Origin: VRUE01 sp963780815
Lineage (GTDB): Bacteria; Actinomycetota; Thermoleophilia; Solirubrobacterales; 70-9
NCBI GenBank assembly: GCA_963780815.1
Contig: CAWADG010000006.1
Location: forward strand, 186,001 to 250,000
DNA length: 64,000 bases
Reading direction: 5' to 3'
The notes beneath the pieces were generated by a model that saw only the letters and a list, made by a program, of their open reading frames with translations, was not told the DNA's origin and did no database searches. Within the stretch, counting starts at the first letter, position 1. Every line of letters begins with the position of its first letter. The position numbers and the translations under genes were made by a program. Of the stretch, positions 35,669 to 43,495 are shown piece by piece.

Positions 35669-36312
35669 TGGCCGCCGGGGCCCTACTGCGGTCCCTGGAC
35701 GGCCCGCCGGACGAGCTGTCGCAGGCACTCGCGCTGCTGCGTGCAGCCGGAGTCGAAGAGCCGGAGGCGCTCACGCTCGGCGAGGGCGACCGGCGGCTGC
35801 TCGCGCTGCACCGCGAGGTGACCAAGCACGATGTGGAGATCATCGCGGCATGTACCGCGTGCGGCGCGCTGAACGCAGCGACGCTATGTGGGCGCGATTT
35901 CGATGAGCCTGCGCCGCGTTGTGCGGCGCTCGGCGGCGGCGGCGGGCTGCGCCAGCCGACCTATGCCGACCTCGAGGACCTGCCGCCTGACGCGGACGCA
36001 GGGGCGGTGGAGTTCCTGCGTCGCTGCACCGTCGGAGAGCCGGAGCGGTCCGCGAACGCAGACGACCTCGCGTTGGTCGACGACGCCCTTACAGGACCGC
36101 TCGAGCTGGCCTGTGCGGAGTGCGGTGCGCCGGTGCCCGTCGACGTCGACGTGCAGGGCCTTGTGCTCGAGCGGCTCGTGCGCCTGCGGCGCGCGATCGA
36201 TGTCGAGGTGCACCTGATCGCACGCGCGTACCACTGGACTCTCGGAGAGATCGAGGCGCTCGAGGACGAGCGGAGGTCGCGGCTGGCGGGCTTGATCGCG
36301 GAGGGCAGATGA
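35668..36312 (+). CDS. gp26-like baseplate/hub assembly protein with two CxxC pairs
   Basis: This 214-residue protein starts at GTG 35668, sharing a base with the tube stop. The C-terminal end 'VEVHLIARAYHWTLGEIEAL ... RRSRLAGLIAEG' matches the short helical motif found at the end of gp26-like hub chaperones and DUF6760-type proteins in tail loci. Two CxxC pairs ('AACTACGALN', residue ~62; 'ACAECGAPVP', residue ~150) could form one zinc site from two half-knuckles. Position directly after the tube gene is that of a tape-measure or hub chaperone. The assignment is by end motif and context. Confidence 0.75.
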   Translation: MAAGALLRSLDGPPDELSQALALLRAAGVEEPEALTLGEGDRRLLALHREVTKHDVEIIAACTACGALNAATLCGRDFDEPAPRCAALGGGGGLRQPTYADLEDLPPDADAGAVEFLRRCTVGEPERSANADDLALVDDALTGPLELACAECGAPVPVDVDVQGLVLERLVRLRRAIDVEVHLIARAYHWTLGEIEALEDERRSRLAGLIAEGR

Positions 36313-37133
36313 GCGGGTCGGTGCTCCGGCGGGTCGTCGCGCGGGCGCACCGATCGCCCGCGGGGGCCGCCGCGCCGGGCAACAGCTTGCTCGAGATGAT
36401 GGCCGCTTCGTCGCGGTCCCCGGCGCCGGTCGCGGCGGTCACGACCACCGTCGCGGGGTCGGGGGCGGCCGGGCCTCGAAACCGCAGATCGGGCGAGGAT
36501 TATGATCCTGCCGCGGTGCCGCCAGCCCCTTCCGCGGCGCCCAGGCCGCAATCCGGCGCGCCGCCCGCAGCAGAGGCTCCGGTGAAGGTCTCTGTCCCGG
36601 GAGAGGCGCCCATGGCGCCGCCGATGCGGCCCGGACCGCTCGCCGATACGGAGCCCGCTGTCGGGTGGTCGGCGCTTGCGGCCCGCGACAGGACGCCGTC
36701 GGCGCCGGCCGCCTCGCACCCCGGGGTGGCGAGTCCGACGCCCCTTCGGCTCGCCGACGCGGCGGCGCGGGTTCCGCACCAGGCGGCGGTGCGGCCGCCG
36801 GACGGCGTGGTAGGGACGCACGCCGTTCCGTCCGAGGCCACACCGCCGCCTGGTCCGGCGGTGCCGCTGCCGGCCGTCACTCCAGTCGCGTCCTCCGCCA
36901 GCGCCGCGGTGCCGCAGCCCGCTGCCGCGCGAGACATCGAACCTGCGCCCGTGCAGCCGTCCGCAGCTCCGCCGCCGCCAACGGCAGCGTCGGCACCGCC
37001 ACCCACCCCGCCGGTCGCTATCGACCGCATCGAGATCGTCACCCCGCCCGCACGGCCCCCCACACCGGATCCGCTCGGGTCGCTGCAGACCCCCCGCGTC
37101 TGCGCCAACCGCCACGACTGGAGCGGCAGCTGA
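36309..37133 (+). CDS. Pro/Ala-rich disordered protein of the injection system locus
   Basis: This 274-residue protein has an ordered-looking N-terminus (MSGSVLRRVVARAHRSPA). Residues ~40-230 are of very low complexity, rich in Pro, Ala, Ser and Val. The ending 'PPVAIDRIEIVTPPARPP' recalls the 'V-x-I-GRIEV' tail motif of small tail-locus proteins. ATGA overlap couples it to the preceding gene. Its place, between the hub chaperone and the terminator, suggests a structural linker or lumen protein. It is too Pro-rich to be a helical tape measure. The amino-acid frame is supported by the flanking overlaps. Confidence 0.7.
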   Translation: MSGSVLRRVVARAHRSPAGAAAPGNSLLEMMAASSRSPAPVAAVTTTVAGSGAAGPRNRRSGEDYDPAAVPPAPSAAPRPQSGAPPAAEAPVKVSVPGEAPMAPPMRPGPLADTEPAVGWSALAARDRTPSAPAASHPGVASPTPLRLADAAARVPHQAAVRPPDGVVGTHAVPSEATPPPGPAVPLPAVTPVASSASAAVPQPAAARDIEPAPVQPSAAPPPPTAASAPPPTPPVAIDRIEIVTPPARPPTPDPLGSLQTPRVCANRHDWSGS

Positions 37134-38254
37134 TGGGCGACGTGCACGCTATCCAGGGCGTGGACGACACGCTGCGCAAGCTCTCAACTGACGCGGTCAC
37201 TTCGCTTTCGCCCAAGCCGCAGATAACGGTTGGCGGGCTGGATGCCGACCAGGAGGAACTGCGCCTCAACTGGTTCCTCTACCGCGTCAGCCCCAACGTC
37301 GCGTACCGCAACATGGAGCCACCGCGTACCGGTTGGCGCACCGAGCGCGGGCGCCCGCCCCTCGCGCTCAGATTCTCCTACTTACTCTCTGCCTTTCCCG
37401 CCAAGGCAACCAACGGCGGCGACCAGGAGCAGTTCGCGCACGCCGGGATAGCGGCCGTGATGCAGGCGTTGCACGCCAATGCCGTGATAGCGGAGGGAGA
37501 GCCGGCGCTGTCGCCGCTGGCCACGCCGCTCGTCGAGCCGCTGCGGATCACGCTGGAGGATCTCGACGTGGAGGCGCTAACGAAGCTGTGGACCGCCTCG
37601 ACGCAGCCGCTGCGGCTCTCGGTCGGTTACGAGGTGAGCCTCGTCGTCGTCGACTCACTGGACTCCCACGTCGCGGGACCGCCGGTGAAGGAGCGGCGCC
37701 TGGCGTTCGCACCAACCATGGGCCCGCGGATCCAGAAAATCGAACCACTGCGGGCTTGGACCGGCATCGACGTCGCCGTGACAGTCGAGGGACTTCTGAC
37801 CGGCGCAAAGTTCACGCTCGCGCGCGAGATCGGCGACCCGGCCGGCACCGGCGACTGGCCGATGACGATGCCCGCCGCCCCAGCGCCGCCGCCAGGCCAG
37901 GTACTGCTGCAGCTTCCAGACCCCGGGCTCGTCCCGGGCGCGCGCCGGCTCGACGTCACCCAAAGCGAGGCGGGCCTGCCGGTGGGACACGACTCCATCG
38001 GGCTGACAGTGGTGCCGGCCGTGACCGGGCCCGCCACGCCGCTGGCACGCAATGTGCCCGTTGCTCTCGACACGGTCCATGCGACGGCCGACCTCGAGGC
38101 GTTCCTCGACGGTAAGGCGATCGCAGCCACGTTCGTCTCGCCAACGCAGATAGAGATCACGATCCCGCCCAGCACTGCGCCAGGCGCGGTCGAGATCATG
38201 CTACGCGCCGGCAAGGTCGTCGGGCCGCCGGCGACCTTGGAGGTTGCGCCATGA
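37133..38254 (+). CDS. DUF4255/Pvc16-type tail terminator protein
   Basis: This 373-residue protein's N-terminal ~190 residues match Pvc16_N (Afp16), which caps the tube and sets length: 'IQGVDDTLRKLSTDAVTSLS', 'LRLNWFLYRVSPNVAYRNME' and 'PLALRFSYLLSAFPAKA', then 'LKITLEDL'-like and 'LRLSVGYEVSLVVVDS'. The C-terminal half contains an IPT/Ig-like beta domain ('IQKIEPLRAWTGIDVAVTVEG'). It starts at ATG 37133 inside the previous stop and overlaps the ATPase by four bases. Confidence 0.9.
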   Translation: MGDVHAIQGVDDTLRKLSTDAVTSLSPKPQITVGGLDADQEELRLNWFLYRVSPNVAYRNMEPPRTGWRTERGRPPLALRFSYLLSAFPAKATNGGDQEQFAHAGIAAVMQALHANAVIAEGEPALSPLATPLVEPLRITLEDLDVEALTKLWTASTQPLRLSVGYEVSLVVVDSLDSHVAGPPVKERRLAFAPTMGPRIQKIEPLRAWTGIDVAVTVEGLLTGAKFTLAREIGDPAGTGDWPMTMPAAPAPPPGQVLLQLPDPGLVPGARRLDVTQSEAGLPVGHDSIGLTVVPAVTGPATPLARNVPVALDTVHATADLEAFLDGKAIAATFVSPTQIEITIPPSTAPGAVEIMLRAGKVVGPPATLEVAP

Positions 38255-40152
38255 AGCGGCTGGAGGCCCACCGCGAGGTTATCCGCATGGCGATCGGCGC
38301 CTACCTCGAGGCGCTCGGTGCGCACTGGGCCCCGGCACCCGGTGGCTCTGAGCCCTCCCAGGCACAGCGTGCCGCCGCCTCCATCGGCACGACCGCAGAC
38401 GCCGGCCCCGCCCACGCAGAGCAGGTCCGGGCGCTGCTTGGCACCGCCAAACCCGGGGCGCTTGGCGAGATCTCCGAAGTGCTCGAGCTCAGCCTGGGCG
38501 AGGAGGTCCTCCTTGCCGCGGCGTGGTGGGCGCAGGCCGACCCTCAAGTCGCTTTCGCTTTCGGCTGCGCGCACGACGACGGCGCCCGTCGGTTCGCGAC
38601 GGCCGCGCTCTTGCGCACGCTGCTCGGGCCGTTCCAGCTGATGGTCCCCCCGGCGGTGTCCGACGACGACCGCCTCGTGCGCGGCGGCGCGCTGCAGGCG
38701 GGGGCGGGCGGGAGCGCACCGCTCACGCTGACCCCGACCGCCGCGCAGGTTCTCGCCGGTGAGCTCCCTGCGTCCATCCGTGTCAGCGAGCCGGCGCCGA
38801 GCCGGCTGGACGCCGCGCGGGCCGGGCTCGTGCGGCATCTGCACGGCGAGGACCCGGGCCCGGTCGTCCTGCGGGGGCCGCGCGGCGTTGGTCGCCGTGC
38901 GCTTGCCGCCGCCGCAGCCACCGAGGCCGGCCGCATGCCGATCGACGGCACGCGGCCGGTTGGCGAGCTCGCGCTGCTTTCGCGCCTCGGCATCGCGCTG
39001 CCGATCGTCGACGCCGACCAGCTTGCCGAGGCCGCCTGGGACGGAGCACCGGCGGTCGGCATCGTCGAGCCTGGCGCGACCCCGGCTGGTGCCCATGTGG
39101 TCGACTTGCCTGGGCCCGACTACGACCAGCGCGCAACTGCATGGGAGGACGGACTGCGCGACCACGCCATCGATGCGCTCGACGATCTCGTCGGCGCCCT
39201 CTCCGCCCGCTTCGCGTTCACCGAGGGCGACATCGGCGAGGTGCTCCGCCGCGTGCGTCGGGACGCGCTCTGGGCCGGCCGATCGCTCGACGCCGCGCTT
39301 GTCTGGGAGGCCGCCCGCCGTCAGCCCGAGCACGCGCTCTCCCGGCTCGCCGCGCTCGTCGCCCCGGCCTTCGCGCTTGAGGACCTCGTCATCGAGCCGG
39401 ACTGTCGCGCGAAGCTGGAGGAGCTGGTGGCTCATGTCGAGCTGCAACACGTTGTGCTCGATGCCTGGGGCTTCCGCCGCCGGCTGCCGCGCGGGCAGGG
39501 TGTAATCGCACTGTTCGCGGGCCCGTCCGGCACCGGCAAGACGATGGCCGCCGAGGCCGTGGCCGCCGCGCTGCGGCAGGACCTCTACCGCGTGGACCTG
39601 TCGGCGGTCGTCTCGAAGTACGTCGGCGAGACCGAGAAGAACCTTGCGACGGCGTTCGACGAGGCGCAGCGCACCGGCGCCGTCCTGTTCTTCGACGAGG
39701 CCGACGCTCTGTTCGGCAAGCGCACCGAGGTCAAGGACGCGCACGACCGCTACGCGAACCTCGAGATCAACTACCTGCTACAGCGTGTGGAGACATTCAC
39801 CGGTCTCGTGATCCTCGCCACCAACCGACAGTCGGCGCTCGACGAGGCCTTCCTTCGCCGGCTTCGCTTCGCCATCCGATTCGAGCTGCCCGATCCTGCG
39901 GCGCGTGTCGAGATCTGGCGCCGCGCGTTCCCGGCCGGTGCGCCGCGCGACGAGCTCGACTGGGACGGGCTGGCGGCCGCCGAGCTGTCGGGCGGCAGCA
40001 TCCAGGGCACCGCGCTCGCGGCGGCTTACCTCGCCGCAGCGGCGGGTGGGCCGGTGACCGACGGCGGCGTACAGCATGCGCTGCGGCGCGAGTTCGAGAA
40101 GCTCGGCCGGGCCTGGCCCCGTCCGGTCAACGGGAAGGGGGTCCCGGCATGA
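38251..40152 (+). CDS. AAA+ ATPase of the contractile injection system
   Basis: This 633-residue protein is the Cis15/Afp15-type ATPase present in nearly all eCIS loci. A first, degenerate nucleotide-binding half ('VVLRGPRGVGRRALAAA', near residue 205) precedes the canonical AAA module: Walker A 'FAGPSGTGKTMAAEAVA' (residue ~425), Walker B 'VLFFDEADALFGKRTE' (~478), sensor 'LILATNRQSALDEAFLRRLR'-type segment and the small lid. Such ATPases are required for particle assembly, perhaps for chaperoning terminator or cargo loading. It overlaps both neighbours by four bases. Confidence 0.95.
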   Translation: MKRLEAHREVIRMAIGAYLEALGAHWAPAPGGSEPSQAQRAAASIGTTADAGPAHAEQVRALLGTAKPGALGEISEVLELSLGEEVLLAAAWWAQADPQVAFAFGCAHDDGARRFATAALLRTLLGPFQLMVPPAVSDDDRLVRGGALQAGAGGSAPLTLTPTAAQVLAGELPASIRVSEPAPSRLDAARAGLVRHLHGEDPGPVVLRGPRGVGRRALAAAAATEAGRMPIDGTRPVGELALLSRLGIALPIVDADQLAEAAWDGAPAVGIVEPGATPAGAHVVDLPGPDYDQRATAWEDGLRDHAIDALDDLVGALSARFAFTEGDIGEVLRRVRRDALWAGRSLDAALVWEAARRQPEHALSRLAALVAPAFALEDLVIEPDCRAKLEELVAHVELQHVVLDAWGFRRRLPRGQGVIALFAGPSGTGKTMAAEAVAAALRQDLYRVDLSAVVSKYVGETEKNLATAFDEAQRTGAVLFFDEADALFGKRTEVKDAHDRYANLEINYLLQRVETFTGLVILATNRQSALDEAFLRRLRFAIRFELPDPAARVEIWRRAFPAGAPRDELDWDGLAAAELSGGSIQGTALAAAYLAAAAGGPVTDGGVQHALRREFEKLGRAWPRPVNGKGVPA

Positions 40153-40337
40153 CGCCGGTACCGCCGCGCCGGTTGCGGCTGGCGGTCGGCGCCACACCGC
40201 AGCCCGGTCTGCTGCGTGCCGCGATCGCTGCGCGGCTGGCCGGACGGACGTTCCCCGGCGGCCCCGAGGACGCCGTGGGGCGCGCCGTGGTCGAGGCCGT
40301 GCACTCGGCGCAAAGAGAGGAGCGCCCGTGGCGCTGA
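40149..40337 (+). CDS. Small basic protein in the injection system operon
   Basis: This 62-residue protein starts with an ATG overlapping the ATPase stop, and its own stop overlaps the next start by ten bases, so it is embedded in the coupled operon. It is Arg/Ala/Pro-rich ('VPPRRLRLAVGATPQPGLLR', then an amphipathic helix 'LRAAIAARLAG' and 'AVGRAVVEAVHSAQ'). Short genes at this position occur in other eCIS loci, but I recognise no family. A small adaptor role is speculation. Confidence 0.6.
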   Translation: MTPVPPRRLRLAVGATPQPGLLRAAIAARLAGRTFPGGPEDAVGRAVVEAVHSAQREERPWR

Positions 40338-40954
40338 TCAAGGGCATGCTGGCATCGTTCTCCGACCCCCTCTTGGGCGTGGTTCCGACGCTTGTTGTGT
40401 TCCAGTACAACCCCACCGAGGTCACGCGCGTCTTCCGGGTCGAGGGGGGCGATGGCAGCGGTGGCGGCGCCGGCACACCGGCGGGCGGTGCCCGCAACGC
40501 CGCGCGGCCCGCTGTGGAGGACTACTCACTGCGTGTGGAGCTCGACGCCACCGACGGCCTCGAGCGGGAGGGTCCGCTTACGCTCGCGATGGGAATCTCG
40601 CCGCGGCTCGCGGCGATCGAGATGCTCATGCAGCCGGTCGGCTCCTCACTGCTCGGAGGGCTCTTGGGCGCTGGCGGAGCGGCGGTGCCGGCCGGGCGGC
40701 TGCCGCTGACGCTGCTCATCTGGGGCCCGGGCCGGATCACGCCCGTGCGGCTCAAATCGCTGACCGTCCACGAGACGGCCTTCGACGAGCTGCTCAACCC
40801 CATCCACGCGTCCGCCGAGATCGGCTTCACGGTCCTGCGCGTCGACGATCTCGACCAGGACGACACCGTCGCCCGTGCGGCGGCGGCCTACTACCAGGGC
40901 TCGCGTGAGGTCAAGGCGGTCCTGCAGATCCCGCAAATGGCGGAGCTCGCATAG
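40328..40954 (+). CDS. CIS tube-type adaptor protein (Afp7/gp53-like N-terminal domain)
   Basis: This 208-residue protein starts at GTG 40328 with GAGAGGAG upstream. 'LVVFQYNPTEVTRVFRVEG' is the FQ-NP motif of the CIS_tube domain found in Afp7/Pvc7/Cis7. 'RLPLTLLIWGPGRITPVRLK', 'VHETAFDELLNPIHASAEIG' and 'AAAYYQGSREVKAVLQ' complete it. It likely links the inner tube to the baseplate hub. In Afp7 this domain is fused to LysM; here LysM is the separate next gene. Confidence 0.88.
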   Translation: MALIKGMLASFSDPLLGVVPTLVVFQYNPTEVTRVFRVEGGDGSGGGAGTPAGGARNAARPAVEDYSLRVELDATDGLEREGPLTLAMGISPRLAAIEMLMQPVGSSLLGGLLGAGGAAVPAGRLPLTLLIWGPGRITPVRLKSLTVHETAFDELLNPIHASAEIGFTVLRVDDLDQDDTVARAAAAYYQGSREVKAVLQIPQMAELA

Positions 40955-40956
40955 CG

Positions 40957-41235
40957 ATGGCCCTGCCGGATCCGACCTCGCGCTACGCCGGCGTCTCGAC
41001 CATCGACGTGGTCCAGCCCGACGGCAGCGTTCGGCGCATGGGCGCTCCGCGCGTGGTCCCCGAGCCGCCGGTCAAGGGCGTCTACCAATCGCGCGCCGGC
41101 GACCGACTCGACCTGCTGGCGCGCCGGGCGACCGGCGACACGACGCGCTGGTGGGTGCTCGCCGACGCCAACCGATGGGCGGACCCGACGCTGATCGAAC
41201 AGCCCGGCACAACTATCGACCTGCCCGATGCCTGA
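40957..41235 (+). CDS. LysM-like baseplate protein
   Basis: This 92-residue protein's second half, 'VYQSRAGDRLDLLARRATGD' followed by 'WWVLADANRWADPTLIEQPG', has the LysM pattern (tail gpX-like) used to join hub and tube in phage tails. It starts two bases after the tube-adaptor gene and overlaps the hub gene, suggesting a split Afp7-type protein. Confidence 0.85.
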   Translation: MALPDPTSRYAGVSTIDVVQPDGSVRRMGAPRVVPEPPVKGVYQSRAGDRLDLLARRATGDTTRWWVLADANRWADPTLIEQPGTTIDLPDA

Positions 41236-42319
41236 CACACGGCTCATCGTGGAGCTCGACGGGGACCAGCTCTCCGACGACGGCCTGCGTGAGCTGGGCG
41301 AGGTTCAGGTCGAGGAGGCCGCCGACAGCGCCGACGCCGCAGTGCTCACCGCCAGCCTGCAGGCCGCCGACGACGGCAGTTGGACGAGCCTGCTCGACCC
41401 GCTCGTTACGCCGGAGACGCCGGTGGCGGTCCAGGTTTCGAGCGGCGAGACGAGCTATCGCTTCGACGGCCGCTCGGCGCAAGCGGCGTGGACGATCGAC
41501 CCCGAGGGTACGTCCCAGCTCCAGATCAAGGCACAGGATCGGACGCTCGAGCTCGACCGTGAGGAGAAGATCGTGGCCTGGCCCGGAACGTCGGATAGCG
41601 CCATCGCCGAATCGATCTTCGCCAGCTACGGCATGGGCGCCAAGGTGGAGTCGACGCCTGATGCGCCGGACCCCGACGTACACGTGGCCATCCAGCGCGC
41701 GACCGATCTCGGCTTCCTGCGGGCGCTCGCCCGAAAGTGGGGATACGCGGTGTATCTAGAGAGCGCCGACGGTCAGACCGCTGGCCACTTCGCACCGCTC
41801 GACCCGCTCGCCGACCCCCAGGGCCAGCTATCGCTCGCGTTCGGCGGTGACGCCCGGCGCGTGCAGGTGGATGCGCGGCTCGTCGACGGGCGGCGGGTGA
41901 AGGCGTCGCGCATTCCGCCGCTGTCTGACACCGAGCAGGAGGGTGATGCCTCCGGCGACGATCAGGCGCAGGGCTCTGCCTCCCTGGGCGGTGTGGCGAC
42001 CGTGCTGCTGGCGCCGGGCGATGTCGAGGGCGAGCTCGATCCGTCGTCGACCGCGGAGGGGCTGGCGCGAACGGCGGCCTTCGGCGTGACGCTGACCGCC
42101 GAAATCGACACCGCGCGTGTCGGCTTGCTCGTGCGGGCGCGGCGCCCGATCCTCGTCGCGGGCCTCGGCGACCTGCTCTCGGGGCGCTATCTCGTACAGC
42201 GCGTGCGCCACGTTGTGACGCTTGAGCGCCACGTCCAGCACTTGACGCTCACGCGAAACGCGCTCGGCCTCACCGGCGACGAGCCGTTCGGCGGCGGCGG
42301 GTTGGGAGAACTGCCGTGA
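41228..42319 (+). CDS. gp27-like baseplate hub protein (phage late control D type)
   Basis: This 363-residue protein has the gp27/gpD hub pattern: 'QVEEAADSADAAVLTASLQ', 'VQVSSGETSYRFDGRSAQ', 'LQIKAQDRTLELDREEKIVA', 'AIAESIFASYGMGAKVEST', 'DLGFLRALARKWGYAVYLES' and C-terminal 'LSGRYLVQRVRHVVTLERHV'. It corresponds to Afp8/Pvc8 without the fused spike. It forms the trimeric hub that connects the hexameric tube to the spike encoded by the next gene. Confidence 0.88.
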   Translation: MPDTRLIVELDGDQLSDDGLRELGEVQVEEAADSADAAVLTASLQAADDGSWTSLLDPLVTPETPVAVQVSSGETSYRFDGRSAQAAWTIDPEGTSQLQIKAQDRTLELDREEKIVAWPGTSDSAIAESIFASYGMGAKVESTPDAPDPDVHVAIQRATDLGFLRALARKWGYAVYLESADGQTAGHFAPLDPLADPQGQLSLAFGGDARRVQVDARLVDGRRVKASRIPPLSDTEQEGDASGDDQAQGSASLGGVATVLLAPGDVEGELDPSSTAEGLARTAAFGVTLTAEIDTARVGLLVRARRPILVAGLGDLLSGRYLVQRVRHVVTLERHVQHLTLTRNALGLTGDEPFGGGGLGELP

Positions 42320-42801
42320 CTCCGCGCTTCTTCGGCAAGTTCCTCGGCTTCGTCGTCGACAACGAAGACCCCAAGCACCTGTCGCGCGTCAAGGTGCGGG
42401 TGCCAGAGGTCTTCGACACCGAGGACACCGGCTGGGCGCAGCCGTGCGAGCTGTCGGGTCCTCACACCGGCATCGCCGCGGTGCCGGCCGTGGGCAGCCT
42501 CGTCTTCGTCGAGTGGCCGGCGGGCGACACGTCGCGCATGCCGATCTGGTCCGGTGGCCCGCGCACCGACGGCGACGGCGTGCCGGGCGCAGGGCCCGAC
42601 ACCATCCTCTTGATCACGGCCGCGGGGAACAAGCTCAGTGTCGAGGACAGCTCGGGCAGCGAGGCGATCGCGGTCGAGGCCGTCTCGGGGGCGAAGGTCA
42701 CCCTCGACAGCGCAGGGATGGTGCTGGAGTTCGGCAACCAGAAGGTCGCGCTGACCCAGTCCAGCGTCTCCATCAACGACGGTGCGCTTGAGGTGATGTG
42801 A
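42316..42801 (+). CDS. gp5/gpV-like spike protein
   Basis: This 161-residue protein starts at GTG 42316, overlapping the hub stop. The N-terminal OB fold is 'RFFGKFLGFVVDNEDPKHLS', 'RVKVRVPEVF', 'PAVGSLVFVEWPAGDTSRMP'. The C-terminal beta-helix needle is 'LLITAAGNKLSVEDSSG ... TLDSAGMVLEFGNQKVALTQ'. This is the baseplate assembly protein V/gp5 arrangement lacking lysozyme. The trimeric spike pierces the target membrane. Confidence 0.92.
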   Translation: MTPRFFGKFLGFVVDNEDPKHLSRVKVRVPEVFDTEDTGWAQPCELSGPHTGIAAVPAVGSLVFVEWPAGDTSRMPIWSGGPRTDGDGVPGAGPDTILLITAAGNKLSVEDSSGSEAIAVEAVSGAKVTLDSAGMVLEFGNQKVALTQSSVSINDGALEVM

Positions 42802-43133
42802 TGGGCGCCTTCCTGATTGATGCCGGCGCGACGATCATGTGCCCGCACGGCGGTCAGGTGAAGGTCGTGCCGAGCGCGACCCGGCTGACGTTCTCCAGCA
42901 TGCCGCCGCTGAGCGTCAGCGACACCGTGATGGTCAGCGGCTGCCCGTTCAACGTCTCCGGTGCCCCGTCACCCTGCCTGACCGTGCAGTGGCTGATGCC
43001 AGCCAAGCGCGTGACCGTCCAGGGCGCTGCACCGCTCTTGTCGAGCTCGATCGGACTGTGCAAAAACGCCGCTGGCGCCCCGCAGGGCACCGCGATCGTC
43101 ACCGGCTTCCAGACGCGGGTGCAGGGACAGTGA
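42801..43133 (+). CDS. PAAR-like spike tip protein
   Basis: This 110-residue protein opens 'MGAFLIDAGATIMCPHGGQV' and has 'VMVSGCPFNVSGAPSPCLTV' and 'VQGAAPLLSSSIGLCKNAAG'. The spaced Cys/His residues suit the zinc-bound PAAR/DUF4280-like cone that sharpens the spike. ATG 42801 sits inside the spike stop (TGATG). It is predicted to cap the gp5-like trimer. Confidence 0.85.
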   Translation: MGAFLIDAGATIMCPHGGQVKVVPSATRLTFSSMPPLSVSDTVMVSGCPFNVSGAPSPCLTVQWLMPAKRVTVQGAAPLLSSSIGLCKNAAGAPQGTAIVTGFQTRVQGQ

Positions 43134-43495
43134 ACGCCCCGCGCCATCCCTACCGGCTGACGCCCGCGCGCCGGCTGGCCGACGCGGACCCCGCGCGGCA
43201 CGTCGGCGACATGGTGCGGTTGGTGTTGCTCACCGGTGCCGGCGAGCGGTTGCACCGCCCGGAGTTCGGCGCTGGTCTGAGCGCGCACACGCTGTTCGAG
43301 CCGCTCGACCAAGCACTCTCCACCGTCGTCGACGTGCGGGCGCGCAGCTCCCTCAAGGACACGCTCGGCGACCGCATCGAGGTGCTCGACCTCGCCGTGG
43401 CACGCGCTGGTGAGTCGACGCTCGAGGCCACGCTCACCTATCGGCTGCTGCCGGCGGGCGAACCCACCGCGACACAGGTGCGTCTCAGTGGCTGA
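43130..43495 (+). CDS. gp25-like baseplate wedge protein
   Basis: This 121-residue protein starts at GTG 43130. 'HVGDMVRLVLLTGAGERLHR', 'PEFGAGLSAHTLFEPLDQAL' and 'DRIEVLDLAVARAGESTLEA' follow the gp25/IraD-type wedge pattern. It is expected to nucleate sheath polymerisation on the baseplate (Afp9/Cis9). Confidence 0.9.
   Translation: MNAPRHPYRLTPARRLADADPARHVGDMVRLVLLTGAGERLHRPEFGAGLSAHTLFEPLDQALSTVVDVRARSSLKDTLGDRIEVLDLAVARAGESTLEATLTYRLLPAGEPTATQVRLSG

Noticed and set aside
36665..37132. N-terminal extension of the DUF4255 frame back to 36665
   Set aside because: The ATG at 37133 overlaps the preceding stop exactly, and the extension is Arg-rich shadow of the Pro/Ala-rich gene.
37627..39744. 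A 705-codon antisense open frame opposite DUF4255 and the AAA+ ATPase
   Set aside because: Both plus-strand genes are certain from motifs, and the antisense frame shows no domain.
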